DNA of 64,000 nucleotides, taken from NCBI RefSeq assembly GCF_020177265.1, contig NZ_JAIVMC010000003.1, positions 1 through 64,000 of the forward strand, written 5' to 3'. The translations under genes and the position numbers were made by a program. The DNA comes from Pseudooceanicola marinus. GTDB taxonomy: Bacteria > Pseudomonadota > Alphaproteobacteria > Rhodobacterales > Rhodobacteraceae. The notes under the pieces are model-generated. The model did not search any database, had not been told where the DNA came from, and saw nothing but the letters and a program-made list of their open reading frames with translations. Within the stretch, counting starts at the first letter, position 1. The number at the start of each line of letters is the position of its first letter. Of this stretch, positions 44,773 through 54,666 are shown piece after piece.

Positions 44773-47340
44773 ATGACCCCGCTGCCCGCTGCCCGCCGCC
44801 TTCTGATGCTGCCTGTCCTTGCCCTTGCGGCGCTGCTGCTGGCCCCCTTCACCGCGCCCGCCCAGGCCCAGGACGTGGCCTTCAAGAACTTCTCGGAGGT
44901 GCGTGTCACAGGTCCCGTCACCCGAGAGGCCAGCGCCGACAACTACGCCCTGATCGTCTACAACTCGAACTACGACGACGACGCGATCAGCGACCTGGCG
45001 GTGACCGAACTGGATGCCAAGGCGATGCAGAAGCTGTTCATCGACATGGGCTATCCCGAAGAGAACATCATGGTCGTGGGCGACGGCACCAAGCAGGAGA
45101 TCGAGGACCAGGTCTATTTCTTCGCCGAGAAGCTGGATGCCGACAGCACGGTGGTCATCTACTACTCCGGCCACGGGATCACCTTTGAAGGGGATCCGTC
45201 GAACTACATCGTGCCGGTCAACATGACCGCCAGTGCGCCGGGCGCCGAACGGGCCACGCGCGAGGCGTTCTTCAAGCGCCGCGCGGTGAACTTCAACCGC
45301 GACATCCTGGGGGTGGTGAAGGCCGCGGGGCCCAAGGGCGTCGTCGTCTTCTACGACGCCTGCCGCAACTCGCCCCTGGCCTCCGCCGATCCGACCAAGG
45401 CCGTGGGGCAGGAACAGGGGTTCGTGCCGGCCAAGGTCGAGGGCACCGCGATCTTCTATTCCGCCCGCAACGGCGAGACCTCTTTGGCGGCCCTGTCCAC
45501 CGACGATGACGTGCGCCTGTCGGTCTACACCCGCGTTCTGGTGACACAGCTGTCGCGCAACCCCACGATCCGCCTGTCGGATCTGCACCGAGAGCTGCAA
45601 TCCAGCGTTGCCCGCATGGCCCGCAACAAGCCCGGCGGGTCCCATTCGCAGAACCCGGTGATGGAAAACGGCCTCGATTACTCGCGCTCGGAACGCAACG
45701 AGTTCTGCCTGGCGGTGGCCAATATCAACGGCGCCCCGGGCTGTACCGGGCCGGGCGGCGTGCCCGCGCCGATCGCGCCCGGCGCGCTGGACGCGGTCTG
45801 CACCTCGGCCCCCATTCGCGGCAATATCGACGCCATCGCCACCATCGAACAGGCCCGGGCCGAGCGCGATCGCTACATCCAGTGCGACGATCTGCGCGAG
45901 CAGATCAACGCCCGGATCGCCACGCTGGCCTGGGAGGAGACCAAGGCCGAGAACACCTGCGCCGCCTATCGCGCCTACCTGACCTTCCACGAGGGCAGCG
46001 CCCACACCGAGGCCGCCCGCGCCGCCGAGGCCGAGGCCTGCCGCCAGATGACCCGGGAGGAGATCAACGCCCATGTCGTGCGCTGTGAAACCACTGCCGC
46101 GCGGTTGGGCTCCGTCTTCTCCAGCGTCGATGCCGCAACCCTGGCCGAGGCCGACCAGAGCTGCGCCATTGCCGCCACCGCCGACACGGTGGACGGTCGG
46201 GCGATTGCCTTCAGCCGGGCCCTGATCCTGTTGGAGCAGGGGGAACAGGCGCGCGGCCTCGACGCGTTGAAGTTCGCCGCAGGCACCGTGCCCCGCGCGG
46301 CGCTGAAACTGGGTGATGTGCTGTCCTCGCCCGAGATCCCGCTGCCGCAGCGCGACCTGAACGAGGCGCTCTTCTGGTACGAACGGGCCGCCAATTCCTC
46401 CACCATCTCCTCCGAGGACCAGCGCCGGGCGCTGTTCCGGGTGATCGAGTTGCAGAACGAGATGGGCAATCCGGCGGCGGCGATGGATGCCTATGCCCTG
46501 CTGATCAATCGCGCCAGCGAGGCGCGTCAGGTCATGGCCCATCTGCGGCAGTTCCCGGAAGGGCAGGCGGGCAAGCTCTCGCCCTCCGACGTCTACGAGA
46601 TCCTGTTCTTCCGCTTCCAGGACGGCAATCTGGCCTACCAGATCGGCGAGGCCTGGGAGACCGGGGTGCATGGCGGGCAGAACCTGGAACAGGCGCGGAT
46701 CTGGTACACCCGCGCGCAGGAACGCGGCAACATGCGCGCCCAGGCGGCGCTGGAGCGGGTTGGCGCGGGCGGCGGTGGCGCGGTGGACGCCGAAAGCCTC
46801 TGGTCCGAGCTGATCTCCTGCCTGCAACAGGCCGAGCAATCCCTCAGCGAGGAAAGCAAGTTGGAAAAGGGCGTGGCTTGCACCGACCGCTGGCTGACCC
46901 GCGCGGGCCGTGACGATCACCGCCGACCGGAGGTCGAGGAACACCGCGAGGCCCTGCAGATGGATCTGGCCGCCATCGCCCGCCCGGCCAGTGGCGGCGG
47001 CAGCCTCGACCAGTTCCGTCAGTCCTCCGACCCGTGGGACGGGCGCAACGGCAGCTACCCCGGCCAGCGCGGCTATACCGACAACGGGCGCCGCAGCCCC
47101 TCGGTCGAATGCAAGAACCGCTATGATTTCACCGCCGAGGTGGACAATGGCACGATTACCTTCTGGTCCGACGGGCGGACCTTCACCGGACAGATCGACC
47201 TTGCCGGCAATATCTCGCTGGATCGCAACGGCCTCAGCCCGAGGTCGCGCACCGATTTCTGGATTCAGGGGAATGTCGGTAATGCGGCGATGTATTCGGG
47301 CTATTGCGGCAACGGCTATTTCCGCCTGAGCGGGTATTGA
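44773..47340 (+). CDS. Exported caspase-family (peptidase C14) protease with Sel1-like repeats
   Basis: An 855-residue protein. The signal peptide ends near AQA-Q (residue 35). The caspase p20-like domain (about 52-280) has the catalytic dyad His134 in YYSGHG and Cys197 in FYDACRN. Cys-rich helical repeats (about 330-480) lead to Sel1/TPR-like units (about 495-690, e.g. NLEQARIWYTRAQERGN). The C-terminal beta-rich domain (about 775-855) has paired cysteines. The signal peptide places it in the periplasm, unusual for a caspase-type protease. The start at 44773 follows GGAGAAAGACGG. It lies between the DUF4384-bearing cytochrome and an M14-like peptidase gene, all on one strand. Target proteins are unknown. 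Confidence 0.85.
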   Translation: MTPLPAARRLLMLPVLALAALLLAPFTAPAQAQDVAFKNFSEVRVTGPVTREASADNYALIVYNSNYDDDAISDLAVTELDAKAMQKLFIDMGYPEENIMVVGDGTKQEIEDQVYFFAEKLDADSTVVIYYSGHGITFEGDPSNYIVPVNMTASAPGAERATREAFFKRRAVNFNRDILGVVKAAGPKGVVVFYDACRNSPLASADPTKAVGQEQGFVPAKVEGTAIFYSARNGETSLAALSTDDDVRLSVYTRVLVTQLSRNPTIRLSDLHRELQSSVARMARNKPGGSHSQNPVMENGLDYSRSERNEFCLAVANINGAPGCTGPGGVPAPIAPGALDAVCTSAPIRGNIDAIATIEQARAERDRYIQCDDLREQINARIATLAWEETKAENTCAAYRAYLTFHEGSAHTEAARAAEAEACRQMTREEINAHVVRCETTAARLGSVFSSVDAATLAEADQSCAIAATADTVDGRAIAFSRALILLEQGEQARGLDALKFAAGTVPRAALKLGDVLSSPEIPLPQRDLNEALFWYERAANSSTISSEDQRRALFRVIELQNEMGNPAAAMDAYALLINRASEARQVMAHLRQFPEGQAGKLSPSDVYEILFFRFQDGNLAYQIGEAWETGVHGGQNLEQARIWYTRAQERGNMRAQAALERVGAGGGGAVDAESLWSELISCLQQAEQSLSEESKLEKGVACTDRWLTRAGRDDHRRPEVEEHREALQMDLAAIARPASGGGSLDQFRQSSDPWDGRNGSYPGQRGYTDNGRRSPSVECKNRYDFTAEVDNGTITFWSDGRTFTGQIDLAGNISLDRNGLSPRSRTDFWIQGNVGNAAMYSGYCGNGYFRLSGY

Positions 47341-47420
47341 GGCGCGCCGATGACGCCGCCCAAGAGCTGCCCTTCAGGTGCCTGGAGGGCGGCCAGACAG
47401 CAGAAAGCGAGACGACCCAG

Positions 47421-48812
47421 ATGACCCCGTCCAAGGATCCGGCCCGGCCTCTCCCTTCGTCGCGACGCCGGTTTGGCCCGGCAGCCCTGGCGTGCCGCCT
47501 TCCCGTTCTGTCGGACCTGCGTCCGACCGCCCGTGCGATGGTGCTGCCGCTGGCGCTGGCCGCGGGGGTGCCCGCCTGGGACATGGCCCGCGCGCAGGAG
47601 GCTGGCGGCGCGTCGCTTGTCCCGCTGACCGCTGCAGGGGACGCGCCCGCTGTCCTGCGTCCCGTGGCCCGGCCCGCCGACCTGGTCGCGCGCCCGGCCT
47701 CCGCCTCTGCCACCAGTCTGGCCCGGACCGCCGCGGAAGGTCCGGCCGGGTCCGCGGTCGCCGTGGAGGCCCCCGATCCCGAGAGCCGCAGCCTGGCGCG
47801 GTCGGTCATGGGGGTGCTGTCGACCACCACCGCGCCCGGGCGCGACGGTGTGGTGGCCGCTGCCCTCGCCGTCGAAAGCGCCCTGAACCCCGCGCCTGAG
47901 GGGGTGTCCCCCGCCGAAGCCGTCGCCGCCGTGACGCCGCTGCGCCCCCGCGCCCGGCCCGAGGGGCTGGCCGCCACGCCAGCCGCCTGGTTCAGCAAGC
48001 CCGATGCGCCCTGCTTGCCGGCGGCGGGTTTTCCGGATCCGGATGTGCGCCGCAACCTGGCCAGTTTCCAGGCCGATGCCGGCCTCTGCCTGTCCCGCGC
48101 GGGTTTCACCGAACATGGCCGCAGCTGGCAGCTGACCGTGGTGCGCAACCTCTCGGCCCGGCGCGGGCCGGTCTGGGCGGTGCTGCACGACAATGAAAAC
48201 GCGGCCTTCGACAGCGCGCTTTACGCCGTGCGGCGCTACGGCGGTGCTCTGGTCGCGGTGGAAGCGGGCGAAAGCCGCACCTTCCAGGGGCAGGACCCGA
48301 ACCGCAACTTCTCGCTCTCCGCATCCACAGCCGCAACCTGCCGGGACATTTCGGCCAAGCCGACACCCGGCTTCACCAAGGCGATCACCAGCTTCTTTTC
48401 CGACCGCTACCCGGTTCTGACCCTGCACAACAATGACGAGGGCTATTCCGGCGCGGGTGGGCGCGGGCATATCTCGGCCCGGCGCAGCTCGGCCTCGATG
48501 ACGGGCATGATGACCCCCACGCCCCAGGGCGCCCTGTCGGATGAGGACAATGCGATCCTGCTGGCCGACACGCGCCCTTTCGCGCAGAGCGCCGCCTCGC
48601 GCAAGGCGACGGCGGCCTTCCATGCCCAGGGGGTCAACGTGATCTACGAACACGTCCGGCCGGAGCGGAACGATTGTTCCTTCTCCTTCTTCACCCGGAT
48701 GAACGGGCTGGGGGACTACTACAACATCGAGGCGCAGTTCGGCGCGGGCGAGGCGCAGCGGCGGATGGTCGATGTGCTGATGGCCTACCTGGGGATCGCA
48801 CCGCTGCGCTAG
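47421..48812 (+). CDS. Probable exported M14-like zinc carboxypeptidase
   Basis: A 463-residue protein. It has a long N-terminal export region (hydrophobic MVLPLALAAGVPAW, then ARA-Q near residue 59), then a low-complexity Ala/Pro-rich linker to about 190. The C-terminal domain has a full carboxypeptidase-type set in the correct order: zinc ligands His256 and Glu259 (HDNE), substrate-binding Asn294-Arg295 in DPNRNF, zinc ligand His336 in LHNND, and a candidate general base Glu437 in YNIEAQ. The motif reading is mine; overall similarity to known M14 enzymes was not tested. It follows the caspase gene by 80 nt. It could trim peptides or peptidoglycan stems in the periplasm (inference). Confidence 0.6.
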   Translation: MTPSKDPARPLPSSRRRFGPAALACRLPVLSDLRPTARAMVLPLALAAGVPAWDMARAQEAGGASLVPLTAAGDAPAVLRPVARPADLVARPASASATSLARTAAEGPAGSAVAVEAPDPESRSLARSVMGVLSTTTAPGRDGVVAAALAVESALNPAPEGVSPAEAVAAVTPLRPRARPEGLAATPAAWFSKPDAPCLPAAGFPDPDVRRNLASFQADAGLCLSRAGFTEHGRSWQLTVVRNLSARRGPVWAVLHDNENAAFDSALYAVRRYGGALVAVEAGESRTFQGQDPNRNFSLSASTAATCRDISAKPTPGFTKAITSFFSDRYPVLTLHNNDEGYSGAGGRGHISARRSSASMTGMMTPTPQGALSDEDNAILLADTRPFAQSAASRKATAAFHAQGVNVIYEHVRPERNDCSFSFFTRMNGLGDYYNIEAQFGAGEAQRRMVDVLMAYLGIAPLR

Positions 48813-48828
48813 GGTGCTCCACGCCTCG

Positions 48829-48853
48829 GCCCCGCTCGATGCGGGGGCGGGGC
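48829..48853. terminator. Stem-loop between convergent M14-like and reductase genes
   Basis: GCCCCGC (48829-48835) pairs with GCGGGGC (48847-48853) around an 11-nt loop, 16 nt after the M14-like stop and 27 nt from the end of the convergent reductase. No U-tract is present. It is placed to separate the two convergent transcripts. Confidence 0.4.
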
Positions 48854-48880
48854 GTCCCTCCGGTGTCGCCGGGCGGGGGA

Positions 48881-50113
48881 TCAGAACTCGAAATACTCGA
48901 AATGCAGCTTGCGGCCGAAGCGTTTGCGCAGCGCGTCGCGCACCATCGGCGGGCCGCAGAAGAGGACGGCGCGCAGGTCCGTAGGCGTTTCCTCGGGGGC
49001 TTGCCAGCGGCCCTTTTCCTTCGAGGCATGCAGGGTGAAGGAGAAATTGGGCACGCGTGCCGCGGCCGCCTCCAGCTCATCCAGGGCCAGGGCCTCGTCA
49101 CGGGTGCGGACCAGGTAGACCATCTCCACCTCGCCCTTCAGATCCTCGGGCAGGGAGCGGACGAAGCTGAGGAAGGGCGTCACCCCGATCCCGGCGGCGA
49201 TCCACAGCTGGCGCCCGTCGCGGGCGGGATAGCGGAAGTGGCCGTAGGGTCCTTCGACGGTCAGCCGGTCGCCCGGTTGCAGGTCGGGCAGCCGCCCTGT
49301 GAAATCCCCCAGGGCCTTGATGTTGAACTGCAACTCTCCATCTCGGCCCTCTCTGCCGGAGATGGAGAAGGGATGCGCCTCGCGCAGGCCGGCGCGGTTG
49401 GCACGGATATAGGCGAACTGCCCGGCGCGGTGGTTGAGCGGTCGCCCCAGGGGCCGGGCACGGATGCCGGTCACGTCGCCCAGGCGGGTGACCTCGACCA
49501 CCTCGTACTTTCGCGCGCCGATCATCCGCCAGGCGAAGCTGACGATCCACAGCAGCGCACAGATCGCACCGAGCGCGGCAAACCCCTCGGCCAGGGTCTG
49601 GTAGGTCACCGGCATCTTCATGTTGAAGGCCAGGTGGAAGGTGGCCGCGCCGAAGGGCAGCAGCATCAGATAATGCGTCCGCTTCCACCAGTGGTAGGGC
49701 AGGCCGTGGCCGCGGATCTTCACCCGGCGCAGAGCGCTGACCAGACCCAGGACGATCAGCCAGTTGAAGGCCAGCTCCCCCCCCTCGATCGCCGCCTGGC
49801 AGCTGTCGTCGCAGGGGTAGAGACGTCCGGAGAAGTCGGGCGGGCCGATCCAGTGCAGCACGGCGGCGATCAGCGCCAGGTAGCCGAACTGCCGGTGCTG
49901 CAGGAACATCTTGTCCATGCCGCCGAAGGCCCGTTCGACCGGGCGCAGCCGGGCGCCCAGCAGGATGTTCAGCGCCATGGCGGCATAGGTTACCAGCCCG
50001 GCGTAGACCGCCCCGATGGCATCCAGGTCGCCGGTGGGGTTCACCGCCAGAAGCACGGCGCCCACGATCAGCACCAGCATGATCTGCGGCAGCAGCCGCC
50101 TTGCCCAATCCAT
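48881..50113 (-). CDS. Membrane flavocytochrome b reductase (ferric reductase / NOX-like)
   Basis: A 410-residue protein. The N-terminal membrane domain has about six helices (to about 200) and carries the two haem-ligand pairs of the ferric-reductase superfamily: His73-x13-His87 and His147-x12-His160. A ferredoxin-reductase-like C-terminus follows (about 205-410), with flavin-binding HPFSIS near 261, GPYGHFRY, and NAD(P)-binding AAGIGVTPFLSF and LFCGPPM. It would move electrons from NAD(P)H across the membrane to a periplasmic acceptor such as ferric iron, oxygen or a cytochrome. It is convergent with the caspase/peptidase cluster. Alternative: a ferredoxin-NADP reductase-like oxidase of another role. 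Confidence 0.82.
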   Translation of the reverse strand: MDWARRLLPQIMLVLIVGAVLLAVNPTGDLDAIGAVYAGLVTYAAMALNILLGARLRPVERAFGGMDKMFLQHRQFGYLALIAAVLHWIGPPDFSGRLYPCDDSCQAAIEGGELAFNWLIVLGLVSALRRVKIRGHGLPYHWWKRTHYLMLLPFGAATFHLAFNMKMPVTYQTLAEGFAALGAICALLWIVSFAWRMIGARKYEVVEVTRLGDVTGIRARPLGRPLNHRAGQFAYIRANRAGLREAHPFSISGREGRDGELQFNIKALGDFTGRLPDLQPGDRLTVEGPYGHFRYPARDGRQLWIAAGIGVTPFLSFVRSLPEDLKGEVEMVYLVRTRDEALALDELEAAAARVPNFSFTLHASKEKGRWQAPEETPTDLRAVLFCGPPMVRDALRKRFGRKLHFEYFEF

Positions 50114-50239
50114 TGCCTGAAATCCCCCGGCGTCGCTGCGTCAATATCCGTCGCTCACCGGGCATATCGGTCCGGCGCCAGGGCAGGATAGGCGGACAGC
50201 CGCCGATCGCGCAAAGCTTTTCCGGCCCGGCGGCTGTGC

Positions 50240-50941
50240 CTAAAGCCCGTCATAGACCTCGGTGATCGTGTGCCCGTCGAAGCGCAGCGGCGCGGCCCCC
50301 TGCAAACGCCAGACCGGCGCCGTTTCCCCCGCCAGCAGGCGACAGGCGGTGTCGGTGTCGCAGACCGCCCCGCCATAGAGCCGGTTGGCCAGGTTGATGA
50401 TGCCGGTCTCGTGCATGTGGCGGCTGCCCGATCCGCAGGCATCCTTGACCAGCAGCACCCGGTATCCGGCCGCCACCGCATCACGGCAGGTGGCGGCGAC
50501 GCAGGCCTCGGTCCAGACGCCGCAGATCACTACCCATTCGGGCGCCGTCCCGGTGACGGCCTCGCGGAAGCCCTCGTCGGTGAAGCAAGACAGGTCGTTC
50601 TTCAGTACCACGGTTTCTCCGGCCTCCGGGGCCACTTCGGCACAGAAATCGGTCAGGGCGGAGCCGGGAGCGGAGAAGGCCGGCGTGCCGCAGGGCAGGA
50701 CAGGCTCGAAGGGGCGCGGCGGTACGCGGGTGAAGTCACGCAGGTAGCCGGCGTGCAATACGCCCGCACCATGCCGGCGGGCGGCTCTCAGCAACCGGGC
50801 AGATCTTTCCAGAACCCGGTCGTAATCCGCCACGAGGTAGCGCGGGTCGGCGCGATGTTCTTCCTGCATGTCGATGGGCACCAGCAGGCTGCGATCTGGC
50901 TGCAGGGCGAGGGGCTGGTGAGGCAGGGCGGGCGTGGTCAT
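50240..50941 (-). CDS. Isochorismatase-family cysteine hydrolase
   Basis: A 233-residue protein with the complete catalytic triad of the isochorismatase-like superfamily: Asp24 in VPIDMQ, Lys114 in VVLKNDLSCF and Cys147 in ICGVWTEACV, plus the cis-peptide GVWTEA region. Members hydrolyse amides such as nicotinamide, N-carbamoyl compounds or ureidoacrylate, as well as isochorismate; the substrate here is not predictable. The start at 50941 is the ATG nearest the domain; the frame is open much further upstream but without coding character. It is separated from the reductase gene by 126 nt. Confidence 0.8.
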   Translation of the reverse strand: MTTPALPHQPLALQPDRSLLVPIDMQEEHRADPRYLVADYDRVLERSARLLRAARRHGAGVLHAGYLRDFTRVPPRPFEPVLPCGTPAFSAPGSALTDFCAEVAPEAGETVVLKNDLSCFTDEGFREAVTGTAPEWVVICGVWTEACVAATCRDAVAAGYRVLLVKDACGSGSRHMHETGIINLANRLYGGAVCDTDTACRLLAGETAPVWRLQGAAPLRFDGHTITEVYDGL

Positions 50942-51428
50942 GGGGGGCGGATCCTCTGGCGGCACGGGGTCAGGCTGGCCGATGCCGCGCTGCGGCGCTG
51001 CCCCGGATGCGTCATCGGGCGGGCAGGAAACGGCGCGTTTCGGATGCCCTTTCAGGGCCTTGCCGTGGCGTCGGGCGGCCTCGCGTCCCGCCGCGCCTGC
51101 CCAAACCCTTGACCTTTGACGCCAAAACGCGCCTCCTTGGTCCAACCGCATTGCTGGTGGGAGTGATGAGGCGCGACAGACCCACAGGACCGGAGCCAAC
51201 CGGGCCGGGGCCGAGCGCCCGAGAATTGGGCACAGACCCGGATTTTCAACGACCCGCCGACGACATGCGGTGATCCGCCCCTCGCTTCGCCTCCGGGGCT
51301 CTGCGAGGATCGGGGTCCGGACGCCGCGGCGAGACCCGTGGCGCCGGGGTCGGGTGAGAGTGACGGTTGGCTGGCCCGCCTGCCGCACCTGGGTGCCGTG
51401 ACAGGGACAGCAAGGGCTGAGGGAGACC
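50942..51428. other. Intergenic region upstream of the ATP-grasp cluster
   Basis: A 487-base divergent spacer between the isochorismatase-type gene and the ATP-grasp gene. TTGACC (51109-51114) with AT-richer sequence around it is the only promoter-like hint; no matching -10 was found. CCTCGC/GCGAGG at about 51280-51308 can form a weak stem. No gene, strong repeat or EcfG site was seen. Confidence 0.35.
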
Positions 51429-52856
<1,428 letters not shown>

Positions 52857-52861
52857 CGATA

Positions 52862-53803
52862 ATGCTGGGACGGACCGCAGGCGGACTTTTCTGGATGTTC
52901 CGCTATCTCGAACGCAGCGAAAACACCGCGCGTCTTCTGGAAACCGGCTTCCGCATGGCGCTGACCGTGCAGGACAATGCCGAAAGCGAATGGGAAAGCA
53001 TCGTCACCACCGCCGGCGCGCGGGAGGAGTTCCTGGAAAAGTACGAGGACTTCGACCAGGCCAGCGTGACCAACTTCCTGCTGCGCGACCGCGACAACCC
53101 CTCGTCGGTGATGTCCTGCATCGAGGCGGCGCGATCCAACGGGCGGATGGTGCGCACGGCGCTGTCGACTGAGGTCTGGGAGGCCGTGAACGAGGCCTGG
53201 ATGATCCTCAAGGAAGAGCTGAAACGACCTGTTTCGGTGAAGAACCTGGCGGAGATCCTGACCACGATCCGCCAGCATTCCAGCCTGGTACGCGGCGCGC
53301 TGCACGGCACGATGCTGCGCAACGACATCTTCGATTTCTGCCGCCTGGGCACCTTCATCGAGAGGGCCGACAACACGGCGCGGATCCTCGACGTGAAATA
53401 CTACGTCCTGCTGCCCTCGGCGGCGCATGTGGGCTCTCGCATGGACAACATCCAGTGGGAAACGATCCTGCGGTCTGTCTCCGCCTTCCGCAGCTATCGC
53501 TGGCTGCACGAGGGGGAGGTCAGCCCCAACACGATCGCCGATTTCCTGATCCTGGACCGGCGGATGCCGCGCAGCCTGGCCTTCTGCTATTCCAAGATCG
53601 TGGGCAACCTGAACTACCTCAACGGGCCGGATGCGCCCGAACTGCCCTGCCTGCGTATGGCGACCCAGACCCATGCCCGGCTGTCGGGGCGCGACATCGA
53701 CCGGGTGATCGACGACGGGTTGCACGAGTTCCTGAAGGTGGCGATCAGCGAGACCGGGCGACTGGGCAGCCAGATCCAGGAAGATTTCAGGTTCTACGGG
53801 TGA
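52862..53803 (+). CDS. Alpha-E domain protein (DUF403)
   Basis: A 313-residue all-helical protein. It begins with the family signature MLGRTAGGLFWMFRYLERSENTARLLE and has repeated acidic helix pairs, such as GTFIERADNTARILDVKYY near residue 170. The family nearly always occurs beside circularly permuted ATP-grasp and transglutaminase-like genes, as here. Its biochemical role is unknown; a scaffold or partner of the ligase is the usual proposal. It lies 5 nt after the ATP-grasp stop and 4 nt before the transglutaminase start, so the three are one translational unit. Confidence 0.9.
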   Translation: MLGRTAGGLFWMFRYLERSENTARLLETGFRMALTVQDNAESEWESIVTTAGAREEFLEKYEDFDQASVTNFLLRDRDNPSSVMSCIEAARSNGRMVRTALSTEVWEAVNEAWMILKEELKRPVSVKNLAEILTTIRQHSSLVRGALHGTMLRNDIFDFCRLGTFIERADNTARILDVKYYVLLPSAAHVGSRMDNIQWETILRSVSAFRSYRWLHEGEVSPNTIADFLILDRRMPRSLAFCYSKIVGNLNYLNGPDAPELPCLRMATQTHARLSGRDIDRVIDDGLHEFLKVAISETGRLGSQIQEDFRFYG

Positions 53804-53807
53804 CATC

Positions 53808-54614
53808 ATGCGGCTGAAGATTTCCCACACCACCACCTACGCCTACGACCGTCCGGTCGACTACGCCCTGTTGCAGCTGCGGCTGACACCGCGCGGCGGG
53901 GTCGCGGGCCAGAACGTCATCTCCTGGTCGACCCGATACGAGGGCGCCACCCTGCAGGTCGCCTACGAGGATCACTTCCGCAACGCGGTCGAGATGGTCC
54001 AGATGGACGAGGGCAGCCAGAGCGTCAGTATCCACTGTTCGGGCGAGATCGAGACCGAGGATCGCACCGGCGTGGTCGGCCCCGGCTGCGGGCTGGCGCC
54101 GCTCTGGCTCTATCGTCAGCCGACCAAGGCCACCACCCCGGGCCCGGTGATCCGCAAGCTGGCCGCCGGCGCCAAGGACACCCTGGCCGAGAACGCGCTG
54201 TCTGGCGTGCACGACCTGTCGGCCCGCGTGGCCGAGGCCGTGCCCTATGCCAAGGGCACGACCCATGTCGCCACCTCCGCCGAGGAGGCCGCCAGCGCGG
54301 GGCAGGGGGTCTGCCAGGACCACGCGCAGATCCTGATTTCCGCCGCCCGCCACCTGGGCCTGCCGGCGCGCTACGTCTCGGGCTACCTGCTGCTGTCGGA
54401 CCGGATCGACCAGGAGGCCGCCCATGGCTGGGCCGAGGTCTGGCTGGAGGGGCTGGGCTGGGTCGGTTTCGATGTCTCCAACGCCATCTGCCCCGATGAT
54501 CGCTATGTCCGCGTGGCCGTCGGTCGCGACTATTCCGAGGCGGCGCCGGTGCACGGGTTGCGCCAGGGCGACGCGTCGGAAGAGCTTTGCGTTTCCTTGC
54601 AGGTTCAGCAATAG
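53808..54614 (+). CDS. Transglutaminase-like cysteine peptidase with N-terminal beta-sandwich
   Basis: A 268-residue protein. A bacterial transglutaminase-like N-terminal region (about 1-85, starting MRLKISHTTTYAYDRPV) precedes the core with a complete Cys-His-Asp triad: Cys169 in GQGVCQDH, His206 in AAHGWAEVW and Asp222 in GWVGFDVSN. These proteins act as peptidases or amide-exchanging enzymes. In this cluster it is predicted to remove what the ATP-grasp ligase adds. No signal peptide, so it is cytoplasmic. Confidence 0.9.
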   Translation: MRLKISHTTTYAYDRPVDYALLQLRLTPRGGVAGQNVISWSTRYEGATLQVAYEDHFRNAVEMVQMDEGSQSVSIHCSGEIETEDRTGVVGPGCGLAPLWLYRQPTKATTPGPVIRKLAAGAKDTLAENALSGVHDLSARVAEAVPYAKGTTHVATSAEEAASAGQGVCQDHAQILISAARHLGLPARYVSGYLLLSDRIDQEAAHGWAEVWLEGLGWVGFDVSNAICPDDRYVRVAVGRDYSEAAPVHGLRQGDASEELCVSLQVQQ

Positions 54615-54666
54615 AGTGGCGCTGCCCGATTCCCTCGCGGGCCTGCTATCGGAGCTTTGACGCCAG

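Noticed and set aside
44590-46944. Open frame antisense to the caspase gene
   Set aside because: Gly/Ala/Arg-rich with no domain; the sense strand has catalytic motifs and a signal peptide.
51007-51273. Short open frames in the spacer before the ATP-grasp gene
   Set aside because: Arg/Pro-rich products, no ribosome sites and overlapping alternatives on both strands indicate non-coding DNA.
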